Shown piece after piece: positions 39,170 to 47,364 of a stretch of 47,364 nucleotides of DNA (its first letter is position 1; the number at the start of each line of letters is the position of its first letter). Under the pieces are notes generated by a model. The model saw only the letters and a list, made by a program, of their open reading frames with translations, did not search any database and was not told the DNA's origin. The DNA lies in assembly GCA_001618615.1 (NCBI GenBank), contig LKHB01000184.1, positions 1-47,364 on the forward strand, written 5' to 3'. The position numbers were made by a program, and so were the translations under genes. This stretch comes from Fermentibacter danicus (GTDB lineage Bacteria > Fermentibacterota > Fermentibacteria > Fermentibacterales > Fermentibacteraceae).

Positions 39170-40365
39170 TCAGGCGGCTGAGACTTGTTTCCGACAAGGA
39201 CTGGAGGGCCGAACTGGATCTCGTTCAGGCCGATCCGGCCTGCCGGGAGCGGGTCGCGGCCAGAGCCTCCGTCACGGTCTTCAAGGCCGGCCCGCTTCGT
39301 GCCCCGGCCGCCAACATCCTCAAGCAGTGCATGCTCGCGGCGGGAGCGGACGCGATAGTCGCACGCGGCTGCATAGACGCATCCGTAGAGACCAGCATGG
39401 CTATCGTCTTCGGAACCCCCCGGCAGCTCAGGCTCGCCGCCGCCTCCCTGGCGGGGCAGCCCTTCGGCCTCCCGGGGCTCGGAGAGGAGCTGCTCCGACT
39501 GCTCGAACCCGTCCGGCGCCCCCGCGATCTCGTCCTCCGCTCGGGCACCATCTCCTTCTCGAACGGGCCCGCGGTCATGGGCATACTCAACGTCACGCCC
39601 GACTCCTTCTCGGACGGAGGGCGATATCTCGATCCGGCCGCCGCCGTCGACCGGGCTCTCGAAATGAAGTCCCAGGGCGCAGCGATAATCGACGTCGGGG
39701 CCGAATCCACCCGCCCCGGCTCGCTCCGGGCGCCCTCCGCCGTCCAGCGTGAGCGGCTTGTGCCGGTCATCCGCGGGATCAGACGGCAGGACGCCGGGCT
39801 CCCCCTCTCCGTGGACACGTCGGACCCGGAAACCGCCGCGGCCGTAATAGCGGAAGGCGTCGACATGATCAACGACATCGCCGCCCTGTCCGAGCCCGGG
39901 ATGCCGGAAGTCGCCGCCTCCACGGAAACCCCGGTCGTACTCATGCACATGAAGGGCACTCCGAGGGACATGCAGATCGCCCCTGAATACCTCGACGTGA
40001 TGGGGGAGGTGCTGTCCTTCCTGGAGGAAAGGATCGAGGCCGCCTGCTCCGCCGGGATACGGAGGGAGCTGATTCTGGTCGACCCGGGGATTGGCTTCGG
40101 GAAGCGTCAGGTGGACAACCTGGCGCTGGTACGCAGGCTGGGTGAGCTGCGCTGCCTCGGCCTTCCCGTGCTTCTCGGCCATTCCCGGAAGAGCTTTCTC
40201 GGCAACGCCGCCGGTGAAGTCGAACCCCTTCGGAGGGATCCGGCCACCGCGGTCATATCCGCACTCGCAGCCCACGACGCGGATATTCTTCGGGTGCATG
40301 ACGTCCCGGGAACGGTACAGGCCGTTAAGGTCGCCATGGCGCTGAACGGAGGTCCGCCGGGATGA
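39166..40365 (+). CDS. folP: Dihydropteroate synthase FolP with N-terminal extension
   Basis: 399 residues. The TIM-barrel enzyme starts near 138 (VMGILNVTPDSFSDGGRYLD), with IIDVGAESTRPGS, LSVDTSDPETA, MINDIAAL, VVLMHMKGTPRDMQ, LILVDPGIGFGKR and LLGHSRKSFL, all present. It joins p-aminobenzoate to the pterin. The N-terminal ~130 residues (RLRLVSDKDWRAEL, then QCMLAAGADAIVARGCID) are a domain absent from the short FolP but seen in longer forms from archaea and some bacteria; its role is unknown. It overlaps dacA by ATGA. Confidence 0.92.
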   Translation: MIRRLRLVSDKDWRAELDLVQADPACRERVAARASVTVFKAGPLRAPAANILKQCMLAAGADAIVARGCIDASVETSMAIVFGTPRQLRLAAASLAGQPFGLPGLGEELLRLLEPVRRPRDLVLRSGTISFSNGPAVMGILNVTPDSFSDGGRYLDPAAAVDRALEMKSQGAAIIDVGAESTRPGSLRAPSAVQRERLVPVIRGIRRQDAGLPLSVDTSDPETAAAVIAEGVDMINDIAALSEPGMPEVAASTETPVVLMHMKGTPRDMQIAPEYLDVMGEVLSFLEERIEAACSAGIRRELILVDPGIGFGKRQVDNLALVRRLGELRCLGLPVLLGHSRKSFLGNAAGEVEPLRRDPATAVISALAAHDADILRVHDVPGTVQAVKVAMALNGGPPG

Positions 40366-41150
40366 GCTTCGAGCCGCTAGGCCATCCGATTCTGAGCGGA
40401 TTCTGGCTGGCACAGCTCGCCGACATCACGATAGTGGCCATCGCGGCCAGGGCGGTGATCCGCTCGATCTGGCGCACCCCCGCCATGTCCATCGTGCTGG
40501 TGTTCGTCGGCGTTCTGGTGAGCGGCATCGTTCTCAGGGAGCTTCAGTTCTACACCGTGGGCTACCTCCTGGAGAGCCTGAGCGGAGTGCTGTTCATCAC
40601 CTCGGTGGTCATCTTCCACGAGGACATCAGGAACATCCTTCTGGAGCAGGGCCGGCGCCTTTCGAAACGGCTCCGGAGCAGCAGCTCCGCCCAAACCGGG
40701 AAGGACACGATCGAGGCCGTGGTCAGCTCCTGCGTTCTCCTCCGCAGGCGGAATCTGGGAGCCCTGATCGTCATCGAGCGCAACGACATGATGGACAACT
40801 ACTACCGGGAGGGACTCGATCTGGACAACCTTCGCGTGGTGCCCGAACTGATCGCTGCCATTCAGCAGCCTCCCGGCCCTCTCCACGACGGAGCGCTCGT
40901 GATACGGAAGGACAGGCTGGTGAAGGCCTCGACCTTCCTCCCCCTGGCCGAGTACACCCGTTTCCGGATGAAGCTGGGCTCCCGGCACAGGGCCGCCCTC
41001 GGTCTCGCGGAACGCTCGGACGCCGTTGTGGTGGTCGTCAGCGAGGAGACGGGCGACTTCAGGATAGCCCACGACGGCCTGCTCGACGGACCGCACAGCG
41101 AGGAAGTCCTCCGCGAGGAACTCCTCGCTCTCACAGGGAACCAGTCGTGA
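40362..41150 (+). CDS. dacA: Diadenylate cyclase DacA/CdaA
   Basis: 262 residues. N-terminal hydrophobic helices (to ~85) anchor it in the membrane. The DAC domain has GPLHDGALVIRKDRL (DGA at 176-178) and SRHRAALGLAERSDA (RHR at 208-210), the catalytic motifs that make c-di-AMP from two ATP. c-di-AMP controls potassium transport, turgor and cell-wall homeostasis. folP-dacA adjacency is widespread in bacteria outside Bacillus. It overlaps the next gene by GTGA. Confidence 0.95.
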   Translation: MSFEPLGHPILSGFWLAQLADITIVAIAARAVIRSIWRTPAMSIVLVFVGVLVSGIVLRELQFYTVGYLLESLSGVLFITSVVIFHEDIRNILLEQGRRLSKRLRSSSSAQTGKDTIEAVVSSCVLLRRRNLGALIVIERNDMMDNYYREGLDLDNLRVVPELIAAIQQPPGPLHDGALVIRKDRLVKASTFLPLAEYTRFRMKLGSRHRAALGLAERSDAVVVVVSEETGDFRIAHDGLLDGPHSEEVLREELLALTGNQS

Positions 41151-41968
41151 CCCGGGAGCGTCTCGACCTCCTCCGCGGCCGACTCATGGACGAGGCGCGC
41201 AGGGCTGCATGCGATCCCGTCCATCCGGTACCGCACGACCTCGTTCTGATCCTGGACAGGGCTGTCGAAGCCGCCTCCGACAGGGCCGATCTCTACCTCG
41301 CTTCATGCGCAGCCGCCGAATGGGCCGGCGGAGAACCGGAGGAGGGCCTTCCGGGAGCCGTGGCCGCGCTTCTCATGGACGCGGCGCTCATGTGCCATCT
41401 CACTCTCCCGGGCTTCTCACTGGAGCTTCCCGTCGAGGCATTGTGGCCGGAGCACGGGGAGGCCTCCGCCATCCTCGCCGGAGATGCTCTGCTGCCCGCG
41501 GCCTTCGGATACCTCGCCTCCAACTGCGGCCTGCATTCGGCAAGGCTGGCCGCCGCGGCCTCATCGCTCTTCAGCCGCGGCATCCTCCCGGGCTTCTCAG
41601 CCGAACTGGCGCTGAGGGACAGGAAGAGCGACCTCGCCGAACGGGAGAACGCCTGGAGGCTCCATGCCGGCGGGCTCGCCCGCTTTGCCTCGGAGGCCGG
41701 AGCGGTGCTGGCCGGCGCCGGCGCCGACGACGTCGATCGTGCCGCCATGACCGGCCTGACTCTCGGGCGTGCCTTCGACCTCGCCTTCATGCCCGGATGC
41801 CCCTCCTGGCAGGGCTCCACGAAGTCACAGAGGGAGAAGGAAGCCCAGTCCATGCTTGCAGAACTACGCGAATCCCTCTCGGGAAATCCGCGCGCCGGTC
41901 TCTTCCTCGCCATCCTGGACGGAATCGGCTCGTCGCCGGGAGGCGGGGACCTCTTCGCCCGGGGCTGA
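41147..41968 (+). CDS. Degenerate polyprenyl-synthetase-like protein
   Basis: 273 residues, alpha-helical. ASAILAGDALLPAAFGYLAS (~107-125) matches the 'xILAGDALLxxAFxxLA' segment of polyprenyl synthetases, and GLARFASEAGAVLAGAGADD and LTLGRAFDLAFMP match the later helices. Both aspartate-rich metal motifs (DDxxD) that bind the pyrophosphate are missing at the expected places (HLTLPGF... and LAFMP...), so catalysis is unlikely. It is translationally coupled (GTGA) to dacA, suggesting a role as partner or regulator. I know of no described function. Confidence 0.65.
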   Translation: MTRERLDLLRGRLMDEARRAACDPVHPVPHDLVLILDRAVEAASDRADLYLASCAAAEWAGGEPEEGLPGAVAALLMDAALMCHLTLPGFSLELPVEALWPEHGEASAILAGDALLPAAFGYLASNCGLHSARLAAAASSLFSRGILPGFSAELALRDRKSDLAERENAWRLHAGGLARFASEAGAVLAGAGADDVDRAAMTGLTLGRAFDLAFMPGCPSWQGSTKSQREKEAQSMLAELRESLSGNPRAGLFLAILDGIGSSPGGGDLFARG

Positions 41969-41987
41969 TGCTCGCCCCCGATCCCCT

Positions 41988-42011
41988 CCGGCGTCACGCC
42001 GGTTCTAGTTT
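41988..42011 (+). terminator. Hairpin terminator of the tilS-dacA run
   Basis: CCGGCG (41988-41993) pairs with CGCCGG (41997-42002) over TCA and is followed by TTCTAGTTT. Confidence 0.6.
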
Positions 42012-42224
42012 ATGTGTATTCAATTGTGGAAGCGGCGTAACGGGATCGTACGACGGCCCGTCCTTCAACCCATCCGGGCAAGGAGAACCGAACCTCCACT
42101 TCATGTGCGACAGCACGGGAAGGGCTGTGAATCCATACCGGGACAGCCGTCACCCTGCGTATGTACTGAAGTGCGAATGGTCCAGACAGGCAGGCAGACG
42201 GCGGTTCCGGTCAGGAGGAGCCGG

Positions 42225-44609
42225 CTACAGCAGGTCGACCGGGTCGACGTCGACGTCGAGCTGGACGCCCTTCGGCGATGTCTTCTCGAAGCTGTCGCGC
42301 ACCGATGGGATGAGCCGCCTCAACGCGGGGCGGCGTGCGGAGCGCGCGAGCGCGCTGTAGCGCCAGCGGCCGCGCAGCCTCTGCAGTATGGCCGGGGCGG
42401 GCGGCAGGAACCTGACCGCCGGTTCGACCTCCAGGCCGGCCATCGTCCTCCGTGCGGACTCAGCCACCCTCCTTTCGTCCGGCCCGGACCAGACGAACCG
42501 CACGAGGTGACCGAAGGGCGGGTATCCGAGGAGTTTCCTGACGGGCAGCTCCGATGCCAGGAAGGATGCGTAGTCCTGGGCCATGGCGGCCGCGAAGGCA
42601 TTCGGGTCGCTCGTTTCGACCAGCACTCTCCCGGGGATCTCTCCCCGCCCCGCCCTTCCCGCAGCCTGCATCACGAGCTGGAAGGCCCGCTCGGAGGCCC
42701 TGAAGTCGGGGAAGGCAAGGGCCAGATCGGCCGCCAGTATTCCCACCAGCGTCACTCCGGGGAAGTCGTGGCCCTTCGCCACCATCTGCGTGCCCAGGAG
42801 CACGTCCGCCTCACGCCTGGCGAATCTGGCCAGAATCTCCCAGTTGGCGCCCGGCGAGGAGACCGTGTCACGATCCATCCTCATGACACGCAGGCCGGGC
42901 AGGGCCTTTGCGAGGAAGGCCTCGACCTTCTGCACCCCGGGGCCGTCGGTTCTGAAGCTGCCGCCGCCGCAGCCCGGGCACCGCACCGGCGCCTTGATCC
43001 ACCATCCGCAGTGATGGCAGCGCAGTATCCCGCCCCTGGAGTGGAAGGTGGGGCTGATGCCGCAGTCGGGGCACGTCTCCCTGCGGCCGCAGCTCCGACA
43101 GATCCGCGAAGGGGAGAAGCCGCGGCGGTTGAGCAGCAGTATCGCCTGGCCGCCGGCCTCGTGATTCTTCGCGAGTTCCTCGACCATCTCGGCCGGGACG
43201 GGCGGCGGTTCGCAATCCGACCGGGGCGGGACGGCGGCGCGGACCTCCGGCATCGGCCTGCTGCCGATCCTGGACGGAAGGGTCAGCAAACCGTACCTGC
43301 CCGACGAGGCGTTCCCCCAGGACTCCAGCGAGGGAGTCGCCGACCCGAGGACCACCGGCACCCCCTCGACGGACCCTCTGATCACCGCCAGGTCGCGGGC
43401 GTTGTACCGGGGCAGCTCCTGCTGCTTGTAGCTCGGGTCATGCTCCTCGTCCACAATGATCATCCCGACTCTGCGCAGCGGCGCGAAGACGGCGCTCCGC
43501 GGGCCGATCGCAATGCTCCTCTCCCCGGAGGAGAGGTCGCACCAGGCCCTCGTCCTCTCTGAAGGGGAGAGGGCGCTGTGCATGACGGCCACCCTCCCGG
43601 GGAACCTGCTCTCGAAGCGGGCCATGAGCTGGGGTGTGAGGGAGATCTCGGGCACCAGGACGACGGCCTGGCGGCCTTTCGAGATGGAATCGGCGATCGC
43701 CCGGAGGTAGACCTCGGTCTTCCCGCTGCCGGTGACGCCATGGAGCAGGAACACGCCGCCGTCCGCGCGGGAGATCCTGTCCAGCGCCTCATCCTGCCCG
43801 GGTTCGAGCGACTCCACCACGCGTCCGGCGAGCAGACCGGCAGAATCGGGGGCGGCTGCCGGTTCCGCGGGCCGGATCGTCGCCGCTCCGGCCTTCACCA
43901 GGGCTTCGAGGGAGGCGCGAGAGGCGTCGGCCTCCCTCAGCAGGGAACCGAGCAGCACACGCTCGCTGCTCCGCGACAGGATTTCGAGTATGGAGGCCTG
44001 TGCCCGCGCCCGCCTCCTGAGCCGGACGGCCATGCCTGCGAGTTCGTCCGGCGGCAGTGCGGGCACCACCATGAGCGACTGCCGATCGACGCGCCTGCGG
44101 GCGGGCTCGAAGCGCGACTCCAGATGCCCTGCCGCCTCCAGCTCGGAGAGCTGCGACATCAGGATCGAGCGTGACGGGAATCCCGGCAGGAGATCGTCGA
44201 CGGGGACGAAGGAAGACCCGATCAGGCCCATCGGAGGAGGGCCGTCCGGAGCCGGTCTTCCAGTCGCCCGGACCGACATCCGTATGCCGGAGGCGGCCGG
44301 GAAGGCTGAAGCCAGCATCATGCCCGGAGGGGCGGCATAGTAGTCGGCCGCCCAGCGCACGAGAGCAAGGACCGACGGAGGGACGAGGGGCACGCTGTCC
44401 AGCCTCGATTCGACGTATTTCAGATCTATCCCGGAAGGTGCCTTCGCCCTGTCCCAGATCCACCCCCTCAGCCTCTCCCTGCCGAACGGCACCTCGACCC
44501 TGCATCCCTCGAGGGTTCCGCCGGCCATCTCCCTCGGCATCAGATAGGTGTAGGTGCGCCAGACCGGCCGGGGAACGGCTACCTCGACGGCCGTGACGGG
44601 CTCAGGCAT
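42225..44609 (-). CDS. priA: Primosomal helicase PriA
   Basis: 794 residues. The helicase core has HGVTGSGKTEVYLRAI (Walker A), IIVDEEHDPSYKQQELPRYN (DEEH), LGSATPSLES and VMQAAGRAGRGE. The zinc region has CRSCGRRETCPDCG and CHHCGWWIKAPVRCPGCG, eight cysteines for two zincs, as in all PriA. It restarts stalled replication forks. The N-terminal DNA-binding domain (VEVAVPRPVWRTYTYLMP) is present. ATG at 44609 is used (GGAGG about 10 nt upstream); it overlaps the amidohydrolase end by 8 bp. Confidence 0.94.
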   Translation of the reverse strand: MPEPVTAVEVAVPRPVWRTYTYLMPREMAGGTLEGCRVEVPFGRERLRGWIWDRAKAPSGIDLKYVESRLDSVPLVPPSVLALVRWAADYYAAPPGMMLASAFPAASGIRMSVRATGRPAPDGPPPMGLIGSSFVPVDDLLPGFPSRSILMSQLSELEAAGHLESRFEPARRRVDRQSLMVVPALPPDELAGMAVRLRRRARAQASILEILSRSSERVLLGSLLREADASRASLEALVKAGAATIRPAEPAAAPDSAGLLAGRVVESLEPGQDEALDRISRADGGVFLLHGVTGSGKTEVYLRAIADSISKGRQAVVLVPEISLTPQLMARFESRFPGRVAVMHSALSPSERTRAWCDLSSGERSIAIGPRSAVFAPLRRVGMIIVDEEHDPSYKQQELPRYNARDLAVIRGSVEGVPVVLGSATPSLESWGNASSGRYGLLTLPSRIGSRPMPEVRAAVPPRSDCEPPPVPAEMVEELAKNHEAGGQAILLLNRRGFSPSRICRSCGRRETCPDCGISPTFHSRGGILRCHHCGWWIKAPVRCPGCGGGSFRTDGPGVQKVEAFLAKALPGLRVMRMDRDTVSSPGANWEILARFARREADVLLGTQMVAKGHDFPGVTLVGILAADLALAFPDFRASERAFQLVMQAAGRAGRGEIPGRVLVETSDPNAFAAAMAQDYASFLASELPVRKLLGYPPFGHLVRFVWSGPDERRVAESARRTMAGLEVEPAVRFLPPAPAILQRLRGRWRYSALARSARRPALRRLIPSVRDSFEKTSPKGVQLDVDVDPVDLL

Positions 44610-45876
44610 CCGCACCCGCCCTCCGCAGCACCTCTCTCCTGGCTTCCGCAATGCGCAGGGGCAGCGGGGGCAGGGTCGGGAACGAGCCGCAATCGTAGAG
44701 GACCACGCCGTCGACCATGACCAGCCGGACCCTGGAGGGCCAGTCGAGTTCGAGCAGGAATCTGACGGGATCCTCGGCTGCTTCGAGTTCTCCGGCTTCC
44801 TCGGGGGACGGCTCGATAAGAACGAGATCAGCAGCGAAGCCTTCCGATATCCTCCCGTGGCCGGTGCCGAGAAGGCCGCCCGCCGTCTCCGTGGCCGCCT
44901 TGAGCCAGAGCCTTCCCGACACCGCCGCCGGCGATCCGGTGACAGACATCAGGGCCATCCCGAGCCGTGCGTCGGAGGCGAGGTCCAGCCGGTTGTTGCA
45001 GGCGGCCCCGTCGCTGGCCGGCAGGACCCGGACCCCGTGGGAGAGAAGGCCGGGGACGTCGGCGATGCCGCTGCCGAGCCTCAGATTGGTCCAGGGGCAG
45101 TGAGCCGCGGCGGTTCCGGTTGCGGCCAGGATCTCCGGCTCTCCCTCGGAAAGGTGGATGCAGTGGGCGAGAACGGTCGATGGGCCCAGGAAGCCTCGAT
45201 TCTGAAGGAACCGCACGTTGCCCCCCTCGCCCGCGATGGCCTGATCCTCGACTTCAGCGGGGCTCTCCGCGCAGTGGGTGGTACGAATCCTGCCCCCTCC
45301 GAGCCCGGCGACCCATTCCCACAGGCCGTCCGAGCAGGACAGGGCGAAGCGGGGGGCAAGGGCGTGGCGGACAAGCCCGCCGCATGCGGCGCTCACCCTG
45401 TCCGTCTCCTCCGAGAGCCATGCGAGATCCCGCGCCAGACAGGCGGGCCCGGCGTCCATGAGCGCGTTGGCCGCGTGAGCCCTGATGCCGGACCGCCGCA
45501 GTATGTCCACGGTGGTGCACGAGCCCTCCACGCTGCCCACGTCCAGAAGCGCCGTGCATCCGGACGAGATGATCTCCCTCAGGGACACCAGCACGGACGT
45601 TGCGAGGGTGTCCGGCGTATGAGCGGATTCCAGCGGCCAGATGCGCTCGGAAAGCCATTCCATGAGGGTCCTGCCCTCGGCGGTGCCACGGAACAGCGTC
45701 TGGCAGAGGTGGACGTGCGGCTGGACGAGCCCGGGGATCGCGATGCAGCGTGAATAGGGGCCGTCCGGAACGGCGGCCGCCACCTCCGAGATCCTTCCGC
45801 CCTCGACTTCTATCCTGAATCCTCCGCGGCGCAGGCCGCTCTCCCAGTCCATAGCGAATCCAGTGCGGAGTTCCAT
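44602..45876 (-). CDS. Amidohydrolase, TRZ/ATZ/SAH-deaminase-like
   Basis: 424 residues. Zinc ligands are visible in IPGLVQPHVHLCQTLFRG (HxH), IRTTHCAES (His), STVLAHCIHLSEGE (His) and RVLPASDGAACNNRLDLAS (Asp), and WLSERIWPLESAHT is typical of the deaminases that act on S-adenosylhomocysteine, methylthioadenosine or related amino-purines. It should remove an amino group from a heterocycle. It is followed by priA with an 8-bp overlap. Only an AAAGG tract precedes the ATG. The substrate is not set by sequence; guanine deaminase is another option. Confidence 0.85.
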   Translation of the reverse strand: MELRTGFAMDWESGLRRGGFRIEVEGGRISEVAAAVPDGPYSRCIAIPGLVQPHVHLCQTLFRGTAEGRTLMEWLSERIWPLESAHTPDTLATSVLVSLREIISSGCTALLDVGSVEGSCTTVDILRRSGIRAHAANALMDAGPACLARDLAWLSEETDRVSAACGGLVRHALAPRFALSCSDGLWEWVAGLGGGRIRTTHCAESPAEVEDQAIAGEGGNVRFLQNRGFLGPSTVLAHCIHLSEGEPEILAATGTAAAHCPWTNLRLGSGIADVPGLLSHGVRVLPASDGAACNNRLDLASDARLGMALMSVTGSPAAVSGRLWLKAATETAGGLLGTGHGRISEGFAADLVLIEPSPEEAGELEAAEDPVRFLLELDWPSRVRLVMVDGVVLYDCGSFPTLPPLPLRIAEARREVLRRAGADA

Positions 45877-45983
45877 GCGGACGGCCTTTCGGTTCGGGTG
45901 GCGGATCCTTCGGGGAACATACAAATTGACCGGAGGAGAGGCCTTTGGCGATAATCACCGTTTGTCGGCCGGCTCCAGACGAC

Positions 45984-45985
45984 NN
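45984..45985. other. Assembly gap (NN)
   Basis: Two N bases immediately before the first codon of the M16 peptidase coding region; the true start and signal peptide are probably missing. Confidence 0.95.
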
Positions 45986-47236
45986 ATGGACACTCTGGAA
46001 AACGGTCTGACCGTGATCGTCTCGCCCGACGAATCGGCTCCGGTCGTCACGATCTGCATCGCGGTGAAGACCGGCGCCACCTGCCAGACCGAGGCCGACT
46101 GCGGCCTGGCGCACTTCTACGAGCACATGTTCTTCAAGGGCAACGCCTCCATCCCGGACCAGACGGCGTACAACGAGAGGATGGGCGACCTCGGGATAGT
46201 CCAGAACGGCTCCACCTCGGACGAGATCGTCCGGTACCACATCACCCTCCCGTCCGAGCGGCTCTCCGAGGGGCTCGAGTTCATGTACTACGCCATCGCG
46301 ACCCCTCTCTTCGACGAGGACGAGATGGCCATAGAGCGCAGCGTGATCCTCAACGAGTACCAGCGCAAGACCACGAGTCCCTACTGGAACTACTGGAAGG
46401 CCAGGGAGTCGGTGCTTTTCCCCTCCGCCCCGTGGAGATCGAACGGCATCGGGCTGCCGGAGGTGATCACGAGCGCCGACAGGAGCGTCATGGACGCCTT
46501 CAGGGCCAGCTACTACACCCCCGACAACTGTGCGCTCATCATCGCCGGCAGTGTGGACGCGGACAGCGCCTTCGCCCTGGCGGAGCGCTGGATGTCGCCC
46601 TGGGAGTACGGTGGAAGGAGCGACTACGACGCCCTGCCCATGCTGGTGGAGATGGACCGTGACACGACAGTCACGGTCCCCACGATCCCTGGCGTCGAGC
46701 TTGTCTCGATCGACTACGCCGGTCCCTCGCTCGTCACCGATCCCTCCGCCACCTACGCCGCAGACGTGTGGGGAACCTGCCTCGACATGATGAACGGCGA
46801 GTTCTATCGCGACCTCGTTACCAACGGGCCCTTCATGGACATCTCGGCCGGATTCTACACCCAGAGGTACGCCCCGGTGATCTCCTTCTACGGCACGCCC
46901 AGGCCCGGCAGGTCCGCCGAAGCCGTGGAAGCCCTCGAAATGGAGATCGAGCAGCTCCTCTCCCCCTCCTACTACGAGGGATACGATCTGCACGCCGCCA
47001 CCGAGAGCCTCAGGAGACACAGACTGCTCTCGGAGGAGACCTCCTACGACGTCGCCGTCGAATCCCTGGCGTTCTGGTGGGTGGTGGGCGGCGGACTCGG
47101 GTACTACGACACCTATCTCGACAGTCTGGCCTCCGTTTCCATGGAAGACATCACCGCCTTCCTGGACGAATACGTCTCCGGGAGGCCCCGCGTGACCTTC
47201 ATACTGTCTCCCGACGGAGGGGGGTGCCCCGAATGA
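45986..47236 (+). CDS. M16 family zinc peptidase, 5' end lost in gap
   Basis: 416 residues in view. The inverted zinc motif HFYEH (in GLAHFYEHMFFKGN) is near residue 47, with the third ligand in the segment EMAIERSVILNEYQRK (Glu). TLENGLTVIVSPDESAP marks the usual beginning of the M16 core, so only a signal peptide and a few residues should be missing upstream. It cleaves peptides, likely in the periplasm. A second M16 gene overlaps its stop by ATGA, and such pairs often form an active/inactive heterodimer. Because it keeps the zinc site, this is the likely active partner. Confidence 0.88.
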   Translation: MDTLENGLTVIVSPDESAPVVTICIAVKTGATCQTEADCGLAHFYEHMFFKGNASIPDQTAYNERMGDLGIVQNGSTSDEIVRYHITLPSERLSEGLEFMYYAIATPLFDEDEMAIERSVILNEYQRKTTSPYWNYWKARESVLFPSAPWRSNGIGLPEVITSADRSVMDAFRASYYTPDNCALIIAGSVDADSAFALAERWMSPWEYGGRSDYDALPMLVEMDRDTTVTVPTIPGVELVSIDYAGPSLVTDPSATYAADVWGTCLDMMNGEFYRDLVTNGPFMDISAGFYTQRYAPVISFYGTPRPGRSAEAVEALEMEIEQLLSPSYYEGYDLHAATESLRRHRLLSEETSYDVAVESLAFWWVVGGGLGYYDTYLDSLASVSMEDITAFLDEYVSGRPRVTFILSPDGGGCPE

Positions 47237-47364
47237 GTGTGTCCGCCGCAATCCTGCTGGCCGCTTCGACGGCCTTCGCCTCCGTGCCCTCCGACGTGGA
47301 GGAGTTCACCCTCTCGAACGGGATCAGGGTCATCACGAGACAGACCACCTCCGCCAACGAAGGC
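47233..47364 (+). CDS. Second M16 family protein, cut by window end
   Basis: Only the first 44 residues are visible: a signal peptide (MSVSAAILLAASTAFAS) followed by VEEFTLSNGIRVITRQTTSA, the M16 N-terminal strand. The start overlaps the upstream peptidase stop as ATGA. Whether it has the zinc motif cannot be seen. It is probably the partner of the first M16 protein. Confidence 0.8.
   Translation, partial: MSVSAAILLAASTAFASVPSDVEEFTLSNGIRVITRQTTSANEG

Noticed and set aside
45254..47251. Long minus-strand frame opposite the M16 gene
   Set aside because: It spans a gap and is antisense to a clear M16 peptidase; composition is low-complexity Gly/Val/Arg typical of a shadow.
1..47364. CRISPR array or prophage
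   Set aside because: No evenly spaced repeats, no phage structural genes or integrase were seen on either strand.

Overview
The window is 47.4 kb of GC-rich, gene-dense bacterial DNA. Four two-base N gaps (4807, 8837, 11989, 45984) suggest a metagenome scaffold. The best clue to the organism is the pair at 23785-26716: a histidine kinase followed by a response regulator with a PglZ-like output domain (PorX type), which is typical of the FCB superphylum (Bacteroidetes relatives). With an OmpA-type outer-membrane protein, several lipoproteins, M16 peptidases and an NfnAB/SudAB-type reductase, this suggests an anaerobic, Gram-negative, uncultured FCB lineage such as Fermentibacterota. That placement is inference; there is no rRNA gene in the window. 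ATG, GTG and TTG starts are all used, genes often overlap by 4 bp (ATGA/GTGA), and a few genes have a TATAAT-like box 5-7 nt before the start codon, as if the mRNA were leaderless.

Layout. 1-4.3 kb: cell-surface glycan genes (a B12-binding radical SAM enzyme, two GT4 and one GT2 glycosyltransferases). 4.4-12.1 kb: a mixed accessory block with a gap-broken secreted protein, ArgR, a MATE exporter, a DUF3795 protein, a SagB-like nitroreductase lipoprotein, a DUF6150 repeat protein, a propeller-like lipoprotein and a gap-broken methyltransferase. 12.4-14.8 kb: a flavin/iron-sulphur oxidoreductase pair, followed by a 204-bp MITE-like element with 33-bp inverted repeats. 15-17.4 kb: an OmpA-family porin-like gene with a clear promoter, a leader whose long stem begins at the predicted transcription start, and a strong terminator. 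17.9-23.4 kb: a secreted protein, exonuclease III, a GT39-like membrane glycosyltransferase and a Tim44/zinc-ribbon/TerB protein.

23.5-31.3 kb is a long co-directional run: a LarA-like remnant, the PorY/PorX-like pair, tsaE, tsaB, a rimI-purine nucleoside phosphorylase fusion, folC, a small membrane protein and a formylglycine-generating-enzyme-like lipoprotein. At 31.3-32.86 kb lies a lower-GC foreign patch: an IS3 transposase remnant, a Firmicutes-style membrane protein gene and repeats, ending exactly at the 3' end of tRNA-Val. 33-42 kb: an ACT-domain protein, tRNA-Met, then tilS-hpt-ftsH-folE-folP-dacA and a degenerate polyprenyl-synthetase homologue, closed by a hairpin terminator. 42.2-45.9 kb, minus strand: an amidohydrolase and priA. 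46-47.4 kb: two tandem M16 peptidases, the first lacking its 5' end at a gap and the second cut by the window end.

The most unusual items are the RimI-PNP fusion, the PorXY-like pair with two CxxC motifs in the sensor region, the ompA leader fold, the MITE, the foreign patch at tRNA-Val, the duplicated Tim44/zinc-ribbon protein, and the polyprenyl-synthetase pseudoenzyme next to dacA. No CRISPR array, phage or complete defence system was seen.
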